NCBI RefSeq assembly: GCF_000003815.2
Contig: NW_023365735.1
Location: 99,171 to 156,862, forward strand
Direction of reading: 5' to 3'
Length of the DNA: 57,692 nt
Source of the DNA: Branchiostoma floridae
Lineage: Eukaryota; Chordata; Leptocardii; Amphioxiformes; Branchiostomatidae
Shown here: positions 22,838-33,232 of the stretch, piece after piece
Layout: each line of letters opens with the position of its first letter
Position numbering within the stretch: the stretch's first letter is position 1
Translations under genes and position numbers: made by a program
The notes under the pieces: model-generated
Databases searched by the model: none
Told to the model about the DNA's origin: nothing
What the model saw: the letters and a program-made list of their open reading frames with translations, nothing else

Positions 22838-23223
22838 AGTCTCTACCAGACTGACTACGCTGGCTATCATAGGGAGAATAATTTGCCAGGAGAGTTTTGC
22901 TACCAGAGGAGTTGGTCAGCCACACATGAGGGGAACCATGAACCTCAGCTTGGACTGACTCCCCTGGCCAATTTCCTTAGTGAAGTTAATCTCCAAGCAG
23001 ATCCTACGGTAGCATGAATTAGTATCAAAAGCTGGCTGAGGAGTGAAACCGGCCTAGGAGTGTATTTCGCTACACGGCAAATGTACACCTCTGATTACCT
23101 GGCTGACTACACTACTTGGCCAGTTTAGTACTATCTTATGCCATTGTAGGATCTGCTTGGAGGTTAAATTTCCTGACTTTTGTCAAATTCTCCGACCCAG
23201 TAGGAAGGCCTGGTGGAGGCTAG
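22838..23223. mobile_element. TAGTCTCTACCAGAC element with a nested insertion
   Basis: The left part (TAGTCTCTACCAGACTGACT, GGCTATCATAGGGAG, TTTTGCTACCAGAGGAGTTGG) and the right end (GTAGGAAGGCCTGGTGGAGG) match 32143-32467. The element at 22987-23166 lies inside it. AATTTCCTT before and AATTTCCTG after that inner element suggest its 9-bp duplication, with 8 extra bases on the left side. Confidence 0.65.
22987..23166. mobile_element. CTCCAAGCAGA-type element, 180 bp, nested
   Basis: Ends are TAATCTCCAAGCAGATCCTA and TAGGATCTGCTTGGAGGTTA. The interior includes CAAAAGCTGGCTGAGG and ATTTCGCTACACGGCAAATG, in common with 6244-6398 and 29589-29767. Confidence 0.7.
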
Positions 23224-24183
23224 CAGGCTAGACTGTGCATGGCACCCAGGCTAAAGTATCCCATTTCAAAGATGACACATCAGAAATCATAAAACTTGTA
23301 AATACTCATCTTTTGGAATTTAGAATAATGATCTTAACTCTTCATCCCTACACATACATGTGCTTGGAAATCGTTCTACATGGCCCCACTGTTACTGTGA
23401 GCAGGTAGTACTAGTGGGAGCTGACAGGTAGATTAACGACCCACATACCAGGTCAGGCTGTGGACATGTTTACCTGACCTTATTCCCCACACCAGCCAAT
23501 GGTCCACCTGAAGGTTGTGCTGTTTAAATACAAACAAAACCCGTTTCTACAAACCATTCCACATTGTAGATCTTTCTCCACCATTTCTAGTCATTACAAA
23601 ATGTGTATCTTAATTTATTTGAAGTCCTACATTTCAGTTTGTAATAGAACTGTAGAATGTAAAATTTAGTTTAAATCAAAAGTGAAATAATGATGTAATT
23701 CAAAAGAGAATACTTTTCTCTGAACCACAGTATCCTTATTGGCTGTTCATTGGCTGTTCAGCCAATGCAAAAACTGTATTTCAATTTTAAGAACATTGTA
23801 GTCTTTTTGAAGCCCTACATTTCAATTGTAATAGAATTTACTGATATAGATACAAAATGTTAAGTTAAGTCAAACATGTTATTAAAAAAAACATTACTTT
23901 TCCCTGTATCACAGTATCTTTATTGCTGTTCATAAATTTGAAATTTATAGAGATATTTTCCTGAAAAGATTATGTTTGATTTTAAAGATTTGTGTTGTCT
24001 GTCCAGAAGCTGTTCTTTGTTTACAACAATTAGAAATGAGTTGTCTGCATTGACGGGAAAATCTGGTTCTTGGTACAATGTGTGTACTTACCGGTAATTA
24101 CATTTTACAAATCTAGCACAGACCAGAACAAGTCACATAATTTGCTACCTTTTATGTGTCACTCCTCAATTTATCATAAACTT
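23224..24183. repeat. spacer with a ~190-bp tandem duplication
   Basis: The block around GTCCTACATTTCAG (23625) recurs around GCCCTACATTTCAA (23813), and each is followed by ACAGTATC(C/T)TTATTG about 100 bases later. The flanks hold diverged GTTACTGT(C/G)A...GCAGGTAGTACTAG copies (22815 and 23390). There is no gene. Confidence 0.5.
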
Positions 24184-24420
24184 CCGCATCTTGAAATGCC
24201 TTTTGAAAATTGCACGTTCACTAAAAAAAATCCACATATGAAATGTCTTTTAAAAATTGCATATCTCATTATACTGCAGATTATGCAAAATATGACAGTT
24301 TTAAAGAAAAATTATGTCTTTATGATTTTTTTTCTCTCCTTAAAACTGTCATATTTTGCATAATCTGCAGTAGAATGGAGTGTGCAATTTTTAAAAGGCA
24401 TTTTAAGATGTGGAATAGCT
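24184..24420. mobile_element. long foldback element with perfect 33-nt inner arms
   Basis: Inner arms 24272-24304 and 24340-24372 are exact complements (TACTGCAGATTATGC... against ...GCATAATCTGCAGTA). The complementarity continues outward with mismatches: CTTTTAAAAATTGCA against TGCAATTTTTAAAAGG, and CGCATCTTGAAATGCC against GGCATTTTAAGATGTG. Confidence 0.8.
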
Positions 24421-24589
24421 GGTTGCACTTTTTGGCAACACCCCTCAATTATCAATTTTCATCTGATTCAACATTTTTATCAGCCTTTTCATAAACTGAA
24501 AACTCAATTTTGACTTTGTATGACTAATGGAGATTTCCAATAAGAAAAAAAAACACACTGAATATTATGCAAACAATGATACTACCGGT

Positions 24590-24943
24590 CAGGGTTGTAG
24601 CCAGCCTGAAATAATTTTCCGTCCCCTCGATTTTGAGTCCTAAGGTCGAGTGCCCAAGGTGTGAGACGTCGCAAGGTTTCTAGAGTGGTTCGGCTGCATA
24701 CACCCCCGGGAAAAGTTTGAAATCTAGACCCTCTGAAACAATATTTCCTGCATTTTGAGGTGTACATTTTGCTGCTAGACTAAGCTGTTTAATGGCATCT
24801 GTTTTGGTGAAAAATAACACAAGGGAGACAGTCTTTTCGTGTCGATTTTTGTCTGTCAGAGGACAGAATGGTCAACATTTTTTCCTTCCTAAGCTGCAAA
24901 ATTCCATCAAAAGACGGAAGGACGGGTGCTGGCTACAACCCTG
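24590..24943. mobile_element. non-autonomous hAT-like element, 354 bp
   Basis: Ends CAGGGTTGTAGCCAGC and GCTGGCTACAACCCTG are exact complements. The 8-bp target duplication CTACCGGT at 24582-24589 and 24944-24951 is perfect. It is related in inverted orientation to 27063-27433, sharing TCTAGACCCTCTGAAACA and ATTTTGAGGTGTA. Confidence 0.92.
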
Positions 24944-24999
24944 CTACCGGTACACTGCCTGTACATAGGTTTGTTGTCTCCGAGTGCTGTGTAGTTTAG

Positions 25000-25849
25000 C
25001 GTGAAACAGTCCTGGTCACCAGTAATTGTTAAATGGTGGGTGAACTTTTCATCACGGGTTTGTCGCCGCATATTTGTCCCTTTCTACAAACATTCAACCA
25101 TAACAAGACATGGCTGAAAGCTGACAAAGTTGTTCAAAGAGAAGAAGTTCAAAACAATCATATCTTCTATCAGAAAGATAAACTAAGCATTAAACTACGT
25201 AAAAAGCCTCAAATTGAGCTATTTTTGTTCAACTATTTGTTTAAAATGTTTCAAATAAACTTGAAAAATAAATTTCACCTTGAAAAAGATTGTTATATCA
25301 TTGAGGCTGGCCTGAGATTAAATTTGAGACTATTACAGTCCAGGTGAAGTAGAAAATGACTTGTTGGAAGGTCTAACAGTCTACAAGAATGTTGTTTTTC
25401 ATGCGACATTAGTTTCTAAATTGAATCAGGCTTTCGAAGGCAGGTTTCTTTTGCTTTCTTTATAGAAATTTCAGTTTTCTAACCAAAATGCCAACTCATC
25501 AACACTCATTTAAAGTTAAACCACTTAAGGCCACACCGATTCATTCACTTGGTCCTCAGATATTAAGCAAGAGAAATTTAGCAAAGGAATAGTATAAAAA
25601 GATGGCAGAGAAGAAGTCTTCTATCTGACTGTATTCACTTCTTTCAATGTAGTGCACCAAGGTATAAAGCTAACTCCCAGCATACATTTGTATTCAGAAA
25701 GTCTGAGAAACGACAAATTGATTTAGTGAGGTCAAAGTGTCCAAACTGTTGCTGCTATAATCATAGCCAGCATTTCACTTGAAATCCTATTACCAATCCA
25801 TTTGTATGAAAGAAATTGCAGATTTATATCCTCTAACCAAAAACTTGAA
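25000..25849. other. no supported gene; solo TIR fragment
   Basis: TTAAGGCCACACCGATTCATT at 25526 is a single end of the GGCCACACC family seen at 29420, 31027 and 51975. The rest is AT-rich and unassigned. Confidence 0.4.
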
Positions 25850-26795
25850 AACATCACTGACAGTACTTTTTCACAGCACATTACCTCATCTAGCTCACTT
25901 AAGTGTCTGAAGAGTTTCTGGTATATTTTCAGGACTTGTCTAGTTGAACAACTTTGACAAGACAGTGTCATGTGTTGTTATTGTGTGTGCATCTTTGGAA
26001 AGGGGATAACTAGTGTGATGCAGAAACCTAAAAACATCACAGTACTTTTTCATAGCACATTACCCCATCTAGCATCTGAAGTGTTGCTGGTATAATTTCA
26101 GCACTTGTCCAGTTGAACAACTTCGACAAGATGCGGCGCCTGAACCATGCTGTGCTCTAAACCCCACCCCCCCAACATACAATGTCATGTATTGTTATTG
26201 TGTGTGCATCTTGGGGATAACTACTAAGTGTGATGCAGAAACCAAAAAACATCACTGACAGTACTTTTTCACAGCACATTACCTCATCTAACCCACTTAT
26301 GTGTCTGAAGTGTGGCTGGTATAATTTCAGCACCTGTCCAGTTGAACAACTTCGACAAGGTGCGGCGCCTGATGCAGGTGGCGCTCTCACCCCCCCTCCC
26401 TCAACATACAATGTCATGTATTGTTATTGTGTGCGCATCTTGGGGAAGAGCTACTAAGCGTGATGCAGAAACCTAAAAACATCACAGTACTTTTTCACAG
26501 CACATCTAGCTTCTGAAGTGTGGCTCGTATAATTTCAGCACCTGTCCAGTTGAACAACTTCGACAAGGTGCGGCGCCTGATGCAGGTGGCGCTCTCACCC
26601 CCCTCCCTCAACATACAATGTCATGTATTGTTATTGTGTGCGCATCTTGGGGAAGAGCTACTAAGCGTGATGCAGAAACCTAAAAACATCACCATACTTT
26701 TTCACAGCACATTACCTCATCTAGCCCACTTAAGTCACTCTGAAGTGTGGCTGGTATAATTTCAGCGCCTGTCCAGTTGAACAACTTGTTCCAGA
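25850..26795. repeat. satellite-like tandem array, 207-230 bp unit
   Basis: TGATGCAGAAACC recurs at 26016, 26231, 26461 and 26668 (spacings 215, 230 and 207), with a more diverged copy before and a partial copy after. Each unit carries AACATCAC, TTTTTCACAGCACATTACC, GTTGAACAACTTCGACAAG and a C-rich run before CAACATACAATGTCATG. The last full units are nearly identical, so expansion was recent. Confidence 0.88.
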
Positions 26796-27062
26796 CCACA
26801 GACAGCAGACCTAAGACAATCTATTATTTGTAATTACCCACCACCGCCCGCAGGTAGGGAGAACATGTGTTTATACCACAAGTGGAAGATGTAGAGAGAC
26901 TTGTTCTGACATGTGCACAGCGGGTCCACAAGACTCACACAGTCCTGATAACAACTGAAGTAGTTTTCTGTTTGATAGCCTGAGGTGCTTAGCCTGCATC
27001 CTCCATAGTAACTGCATATAGCAGCTAGCTCAATCTTTTTGCTCAATAACCAAGGTAAAGCG

Positions 27063-27433
27063 CAGGGTTGTAGCCAGCACCTGTCCTTCCGTCCTTTGAC
27101 AGAATTTTGCAGCTGGAGACGGAAATAAAGTTTTCCCCATTCTGTCCTCGGTGACAGACAAAAATTGATATGTAAAGATATAAAAAAACCGAGACCCATG
27201 TGTAATTCTTCAACAAAACAGTTGCCATTGAACAGCTTAGTCTACCAGCAAAATTTACACCTCAAAATGCAGGAAATAGTGTTTCAGAGGGTCTAGATTT
27301 CAAAATTTTTCGGGGACCCACACCCCCTAGAAACGTCACGCAACATCACATCACACCATGCCTTTGGTGCTCGAAAGGATTCCCATTCAAAATTGAGGGG
27401 ATGGAAAATGATTTCAGGCGGGCTACAACCCTG
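27063..27433. mobile_element. hAT-like element, 371 bp, relative of 24590-24943
   Basis: Ends CAGGGTTGTAGCCAGC and GGGCTACAACCCTG pair. The interior GCAAAATTTACACCTCAAAA and TTTCAGAGGGTCTAGATTTC match the reverse of the element at 24590. The flanking 8-mers do not match, so it may be rearranged at one end. Confidence 0.7.
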
Positions 27434-27675
27434 GCTAGTAAAGAAGTTACTGATTTCCTGCTGTTTTCTGAATGCTCTGTTCTTACATGTAGGTGTCTTA
27501 ATCAAGCTTGGTCATATAAGTACAGAGTGATCAGAAAAACAGCGTGAATGGCCATAGAAAACCAGCAGCCACCTGTAAGAAGGCTACTAGGGTGCATTGA
27601 CCTCACTGGAATTCAAATACCCACCTGTTAATAGAGTATTCTAGAATCAGTGACACTTGAAAAGGCGTAAACACG

Positions 27676-27859
27676 TACTCTCCAAGCAGAGATTAGGATC
27701 TAGCTGTTTTTTTAGCAGTTTTTATTGAGCTTTCTATTTTCTATTGTATCTTGTATTGTCAAAACAAATACAATACAAAATAGAAAGCCCAATAAAAACG
27801 ACTAAAAAATTGTAAAAAAACAACAACAGCCGGAGCCTTTAACCTCTGCTTGGAGAGTA
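27676..27859. mobile_element. foldback CTCCAAGCAGAG-type element, 184 bp
   Basis: Ends TACTCTCCAAGCAGAG and CTCTGCTTGGAGAGTA are exact complements. The arms continue inward as for 14804-15001 (TTTTTATTGAGCTTTCTATTTT against AAAATAGAAAGCCCAATAAA, shortened here). The flanks GTAAACACG and GTAAATAAG agree at 7 of 9 positions. Confidence 0.82.
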
Positions 27860-28059
27860 GTAAATAAGTACCTGAAATTTTCGATGTCGTCACAGTACAT
27901 CTTGTTCAAAGTGTCACCGATTGAAGAATATGATAATGACAGATCATAAACGCCTTTATTGAGTAGTGGAAGTATTCAGTTTGGGAAGAGAAATGGCTTC
28001 CTGTGGTGCCAATCAATTATGATGTCACAGCTCATCTACTCTCACTCAAGCGCCAAAAT

Positions 28060-28490
28060 TGTTGGTTACAGTAGGTGCACTGTTACAGTAACTGCTAGTG
28101 GTGTTGCTACAGTAACTGCTAGTGGAGTTGCTACAGTAATTGCTATACTAGGTGCACTGTACAGCATTAAACTGCTATGTACAGCAAAGGCACTGTTACA
28201 GTAACTGCTACAGTTGAGTTGCTCCAGTAATTGCTACAGAAAGTGCACTGTTACAGAAACTGCTAAAGTGGAGTTGCTACAATAACTGCAACAGTATATG
28301 TGCACTGTTACAGTAACTGCTACAGTCCGGGAGTTGCTACAGTAACTGCTCGTGGAGTTGCTACAGTGGAGTGGCTACAGTTACTGCTACAGAAAGCACA
28401 CTGATACAGTAACTGCTACAGTAAGCGCTCTGATACAGTCAACTGCTACAGTCACAGTAGAGTTGCTACAGGAAGTTGAAGTGCTTACTA
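28060..28490. repeat. TACAGTAACTGC minisatellite
   Basis: Units such as GTTACAGTAACTGCTA, GTTGCTACAGTAACTGC and GGTGCACTG recur many times at irregular 12- to 36-base spacing. GTTACAGTAAC is itself nearly palindromic. There is no conserved-repeat/unique-spacer structure, so it is not a CRISPR array. Confidence 0.85.
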
Positions 28491-29419
28491 CATGCTCCCA
28501 CTTGCTACAAGTGGCCACACAGATTTATAGGTCCTGAGATCAGCACTTTCAAGTGGGCGAGGTCATGCGATCACTTCCTACTGCAAAAACTGAATTGTAC
28601 TTCATAGTGTGGGAAGTTCAGCTACTACAAGCCTGAAAATTCGGCTCTAGTGACGCAATTTGGCTGTCGGGAAAATAAATACTAATTGCATGCTATTGCT
28701 ATTGATGACTCTTGTTTGATATAGCCTCTAGACTAGAGTCCAGCCCTGTCAGGGTTGGGCTGCTCCCAATGCTTGTCATGATTTGATATGCTGACAATTT
28801 TCCTGTCAAGAGAAGTCACCATGAAACCTTTGTTACTGCAATCCAAAAAGAGAAAGTACATCTGACTTTCATACTCGGATTCACGGAGTACATTGTCAGT
28901 GAATCATACCACTTAATATTGGCACTTTGCTCGTTTCTGTTACTCTGGTCGATATAAGAGTGCAATTTTATCAAGAGACTGTTAAAAAAAGAAACACCCC
29001 ATAAAACTGTGAAGAGACACTGTTAAAAAAAAGGAACACACCATAAAACAACTCTTTCACTTTTGCTTTCAAAATTAAAGCCACTAGAGGTTATCTTGTT
29101 GAAATGAACTTAGAACATTTATACAATGTTGCACTCCTTAATTTTCTGGACATTTTGAACTACTTTTATGTCCTTAAAACTCTAGTGCATAATGTACTAT
29201 GCTCTAGTCTGTACTAGACTGACTGACTTCTGCATGTACAATATTTATCTATGCTTACAATATTTTGTTGAAAATACCAGCATTTCATTTTGACGTTATT
29301 TAATTGTCCTTGTTGGATCACTTCACCAAAATCAGAAAAAAAAGAGAATCCTTAACCACTAACCCAAAATGTTTCAGGACTGTACCAGTATCTGGAAACA
29401 CTGCATTTTTTCCTAATCC
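28491..29419. other. no supported gene
   Basis: A short tandem duplication GAAACACCCCATAAAAC / GGAACACACCATAAAAC lies at about 28990-29048. I see nothing else to assign. Confidence 0.4.
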
Positions 29420-29802
29420 TTAGGCCACACTGACTTAACTTTGAGGTGAATATAAGACAAGCCAAGCCTGGGAAAGAATGGACTGGATGTTAAGTCTGTG
29501 GTTCAATAGCATTTCTTTTTGTAGCGTAGGATTTTTCTTTTTTTTTGCCCTTGCACATTAGTTTTTGAGGTTTCCAGAGGATGCCACCTAGTCTCCAAGC
29601 AGACCCAACGGTGCCTTAGAGATAGTATCAAAGCTGGCTAGGGACTTAGTATGGCACCAAGTGCCCGTTTGACTCCCTTAGCCGGCTATCTCCCTTTGGC
29701 CGGCTATATTCCTTTGCCAGCTTTAATATATTATCTCTAAGGCACCGATGGGTCTGCTTGGAGACTAGATGCCACCCATAAAATTAAGTCAGTGTGGCCT
29801 TA
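29420..29802. mobile_element. GGCCACAC-ended TIR element hosting a nested element
   Basis: The left end TTAGGCCACACTGACTTAA and right end TTAAGTCAGTGTGGCCTTA are complementary except for one or two bases. The 179-bp element at 29589-29767 with its own 9-bp duplication is inserted inside. Confidence 0.75.
29589..29767. mobile_element. CTCCAAGCAGA-type element, 179 bp, perfect 9-bp duplication
   Basis: Ends are TAGTCTCCAAGCAGACCCA and TGGGTCTGCTTGGAGACTA. Further inward GGTGCCTTAGAGATA pairs with TATCTCTAAGGCACC. GATGCCACC flanks it exactly at 29580-29588 and 29768-29776. Confidence 0.92.
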
Positions 29803-31600
29803 TATTTCATGAACCATGATGTTTTCTTGCCTTTGTTCCACCTATTTATTTCTACAGCCCTCCCTGTATAAGCACTGCTGAGGGTGTATCACAGGGGCCA
29901 GGTGCGCGCAGGTGTCGCACGTGGACGTAATCCAACACCAAAACACGCAGAGCTCCCCATTCACGGCGAGTCGGAGTCAAAACAAGCCAAGGCCAGCTGG
30001 CACGTCGCTTTGAAATGGAGATTTAATTTTGTTTTCTTCAGTAAAAAAACTGTTTACTTGGAATTTCGAAGTCAATTTCAAAATACATGAGTGTAAAAAC
30101 AACATATCATGTGAGATTAGTCATGAATATTAATTTTTGGCCTCAAGCTTACAGGTTGGGCTTTTTATTTTAGCTTGTTATATTTTGCTGTTTTCTGACT
30201 GTATATTAGTTATGATATACAGTCAGTTTGCCTCAATTAGATATATACCATCATATTACAGCACATAAAACGCCCAATCTGTAAGTTTGCAATGGTGATC
30301 ATAACTACATAAATTTTACCTTTTGATATCACTGGATGAGTTGGCATGTTATTTAAGAAAATCACAACCAGTCCATCTCAAAAGCAATCTGCCATTTTTT
30401 CTCAAGCCATTTTAACAGCTTATTTCCTGTATGTATTACTATTACACTACAATTATGTATTTTTAACCATGTTATCTGCATGTCTGTATCATGCTACACT
30501 ATATGTCTATACAAATGTTTTTATTGAACCCTGGAAGATTAGCCTTTGGTTAAAGGGTATTCTCAATACACTTAAACACAAAACATGCCCCCATTTAACA
30601 TATGGCAACATCCCTGGAATAACAGATCACTTTGTAAATCTATGCCATTTAACAAAATAACACTGCCTTGATTTTTCAAGTCATAAGTGACAAGCGATTT
30701 TAACCTGGATTTTTTTTCTGAACAACAGTTTATGTAAACGACTAAATCATGGGGCAGTGACCTCCAACAGCAGCTTCACGGCTATGTTTAGCACAGAGGC
30801 GTAAAAGGACGGCTAAAATTAGCAAATTTCATCAATTCATGCAGCTATATTAATTCTTTATTTATGGCTCATTGGCCGAGAAGCAGATCGAATTGCGAAG
30901 GCTTTTAGGGATGTTCCATTTTATGAACTCCCAAAAGGGGTAGTCAGGAATATCTTCTACTTCCTTTTTTGTAGAAAATTTGATCCCTTTCTTCAGACAT
31001 TGATGGCTTATTCTTCACTCCTATCCTTAGGCCACACCAATCTAATTTGTTGTTTCTCATTTAGAAAAATGCTTAACTGGAAAAATATAATGAAGATAAG
31101 CAATTTAAGCAAGGAGCTTTTATCAGATAAAAGCTCCTTGATTTAAGCCAGGTTTATGCCTTGGTGCAATCAGTGTTATGTAGTGAATATGGTTATGTTC
31201 AAGTTTCCTTTCTGACCATTGCTTTTATGATATCTGGTTGTTATATTTTCACTTGAAAAATCTGAGAACCACCAAATCAAATTGGTTTGGTCTTACCCAG
31301 ATAAACTGTCGCCAGTTGAATTAAGTGCAGTCCAAAACACAGTTTGGTGTAATATTCAGAATGCAAACTAATAATAATATCATTTACAGCTCCATTTTCG
31401 ATGCATAAAATTTGTAAAATTTGAACACGACCCAATTATTGAATGGTGGGCCCCCTAGCAACCTTTTTTCAAACTGCAAGTTCCAATTAATTATGTAGCT
31501 GTAACTTAAATCCTAACCAGGACAGCAATGACACAGCATTTGTTGAACTACCTATGGACTAGTCTCTTGCTGTATAGCGATTGCACAAAGTTGTGTGGCC
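29803..31600. other. AT-rich spacer with one foldback and a hairpin
   Basis: A foldback at about 30146-30284 pairs AGCTTACAGGTTGGGC with GCCCAATCTGTAAGTTT and has an inner CTGACTGTATAT/ATATACAGTCAG hairpin. TTAGGCCACACCAATCTAA at 31027 is a solo element end. A 104-codon frame at 30346-30660 is hydrophobic but AT-driven, without splice support. Confidence 0.45.
31110..31140. repeat. perfect hairpin CAAGGAGCTTTTATC
   Basis: The 15-nt arms 31110-31124 and 31126-31140 are exact complements with a single-base centre. Compare the hairpins at 21458, 41733 and 55987. Confidence 0.85.
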
Positions 31601-32142
31601 CAAGGGCTATTAAAACGGAGATGGGCTCCAACCTATGCACCATCTGGTGTGGGAAGGACTTCAACTTACAGGCATAGGCAGCAGGATGGATGGATGGCTG
31701 GATGCTTTGTTTGTCCATTAGCAGGGGTTGATCCCTGGTTGATACCACTTAACAGAAAGTTGAGTGGTATTTCCTGAGTTCCTGTGGAACTGCACGTAGT
31801 CTATTTACCACCCAATAGTGCCACCTTCTCAAGGTCAAATGCCACCTGAAACAGAGATTGGCACTATCCAATGCACCTTATGGCTGGTTTGGGAAAGACT
31901 TAAGCTTACAGGGGTGAAGTGAAGCAGGGAGAAAGTGCGGTGGTTATTTCCTGGGTTCCTGTGAAACTGCATGTAGTCTATTTACCACCCAATAGCACCA
32001 CCTTCTCAAGGTCAAACGCCACCTGAAACGGAGATGGGCACTGTCCTATGCACCTTCTAATGTGGGAAAGACTTAAACTTACAGGGAGAAAGTAAAGCAG
32101 GGAGAAAATGAGGTGGTTATTTCCTGAGTTCCTGTGAAACTG

Positions 32143-32467
32143 TAGTCTCTACCAGACCGACTATGCTGGCTATCATAGCTTACATGTATATAGGGAGGAA
32201 AATTTGCCAGGGGAGTTTTGCTACCACAGGAGTTGGTTGGCCACGCAGGGGAAACATGAAGCTAGGTGTGGACTAGCCTATTAAATCTCGCTTATAGCAG
32301 CCTGCTCAACATCGACCGGGCTCCAGGAGGGGCCATTACAGCCCTGGAGAGCAGAGTTTGTTTTACACAGGCTAGGAATGGACTGACACCTCTGACCAAT
32401 TTCCCAATTTTTTTTTTGCCAAATTCTACGATTCCCATACCCCTGTAGGAAGGCCTTGTGGAGGCTA
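32143..32467. mobile_element. TAGTCTCTACCAGAC element, 325 bp, 9-bp duplication
   Basis: The element begins TAGTCTCTACCAGACCGACT and ends GGAAGGCCTTGTGGAGGCTA. The flanks GTGAAACTG and GGGAAACTG agree at 8 of 9 positions. The mini-element 32274-32374 is nested in it. It is homologous to 22838-23223. Confidence 0.78.
32274..32374. mobile_element. TAGCCTA...AGGCTA mini-element, 101 bp, nested
   Basis: It starts TAGCCTATTAAATC and ends TTTACACAGGCTA. The flanks GGTGTGGAC and GGAATGGAC agree at 7 of 9 positions. The right end resembles 11656-11743 and 41374-41484 (ACACAGRCTA). Confidence 0.65.
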
Positions 32468-32715
32468 GGGAAACTGCATGTAGTTTTGGCACCAACCAAT
32501 GGTGTCACCTTCTCAAGGTCAAACACCACCTGCACTGAGCTTAGAACCTCTGAGAATTTACCCTCACCATGGTACCCTGGGGACCAATCACCGAGCTATA
32601 ACTGGGTAAGGGGAGATTTAACACTGGTCCCTGTAAAGACTTAAGTTTCATTGAGAATTCAGTGTTCATAAAGCTGACTACCGGTACATGTTTTGATACA
32701 GACACTAAAATTTCA

Positions 32716-32823
32716 TAGCCTGGGTACCCTCTGATTTCTACTGGGGCTCCTTCAAGTCCTTGCACCCATTACCCTAAAAATTTTTAGGGAGTGTAAGGTA
32801 GAAATTGAAGGATACCCAGGCTA
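32716..32823. mobile_element. foldback TAGCCTGGGTACC element, 108 bp, perfect 9-bp duplication
   Basis: Ends are TAGCCTGGGTACCCT and GGATACCCAGGCTA, with GATTTCTAC/GTAGAAATT further in. AAAATTTCA flanks it exactly at 32707-32715 and 32824-32832. Confidence 0.92.
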
Positions 32824-32960
32824 AAAATTTCATGGCATCTGAAAGAAATTGCAGTAGTTCTACTCTATAAAACTGCGTTTCATACATCACAAATAAATGT
32901 CAGAAAATCACCTAAAAGATACAAGTTTTCACTCTTGTGTCAGTTTGAGATTTTCAGCAC

Positions 32961-33232
32961 ATGACATCCATAGAACAAATTTTGCCAGAACAAATTATTA
33001 TCCACCAAAGTCCCCGGAAATGTAAGTTGGGAATAAAACCTGATCCTGGTTGATCCCAGACCCGTGCTGGCTGGCTGCTACAGCATCAGGCTGTAAAACA
33101 AGCAGGCATCCCTGTTCATGATGTAACTCACTACCGGGGTCTGGGATAAACCAGGATCAGATTTTATTCCCATTCCTTCCACTTCCGGGCAGATGTACAT
33201 TAGCCTGGTAAAATTTGTTCTATGGATGTCAT
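32961..33232. mobile_element. TIR element ATGACATCCATAGAACAAAT, 272 bp
   Basis: Outer 28-bp arms (32961-32988 and 33205-33232) differ at one base. An inner inverted repeat pairs GGGAATAAAACCTGATCC (from about 33029) with GGATCAGATTTTATTCCC, plus GATCCCAGACCC with GGGTCTGGGAT. No target duplication was identified. Confidence 0.8.

Larger units (their letters stand above)
31610..32640. repeat. diverged tandem repeat with SINE-tail-like unit, interrupted
   Basis: The unit is (A)ACGGAGATGGGC, CTATGCACC, GTGGGAAGGACTT, CTTACAGG, TTCCTGAGTTCCTGTG and CCACCTTCTCAAGGTCAAA. Copies start near 31615, 31851 and 32028 (spacings 236 and 177). A further copy resumes after the insertion at 32143-32467. The CTATGCACC...GGGAAGGACTT core resembles the SINE tail at 36600. 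Confidence 0.65.

Noticed and set aside
26157-26759. Repeated short frames on both strands containing SNPLMCLKCGWY-type text
   Set aside because: They are frames of the satellite unit; they recur only because the unit repeats.
26834-27199. 121-codon minus-strand frame
   Set aside because: It overlaps the hAT-like element at 27063-27433 and shows no independent coding signal.
28060-28490. Regular repeats that might suggest a CRISPR array
   Set aside because: There is no constant repeat with unique spacers, no cas genes, and the setting is eukaryotic.
30346-30660. 104-codon hydrophobic plus-strand frame
   Set aside because: The Phe/Leu/Tyr content reflects AT-rich DNA; no start context, splice sites or homology.
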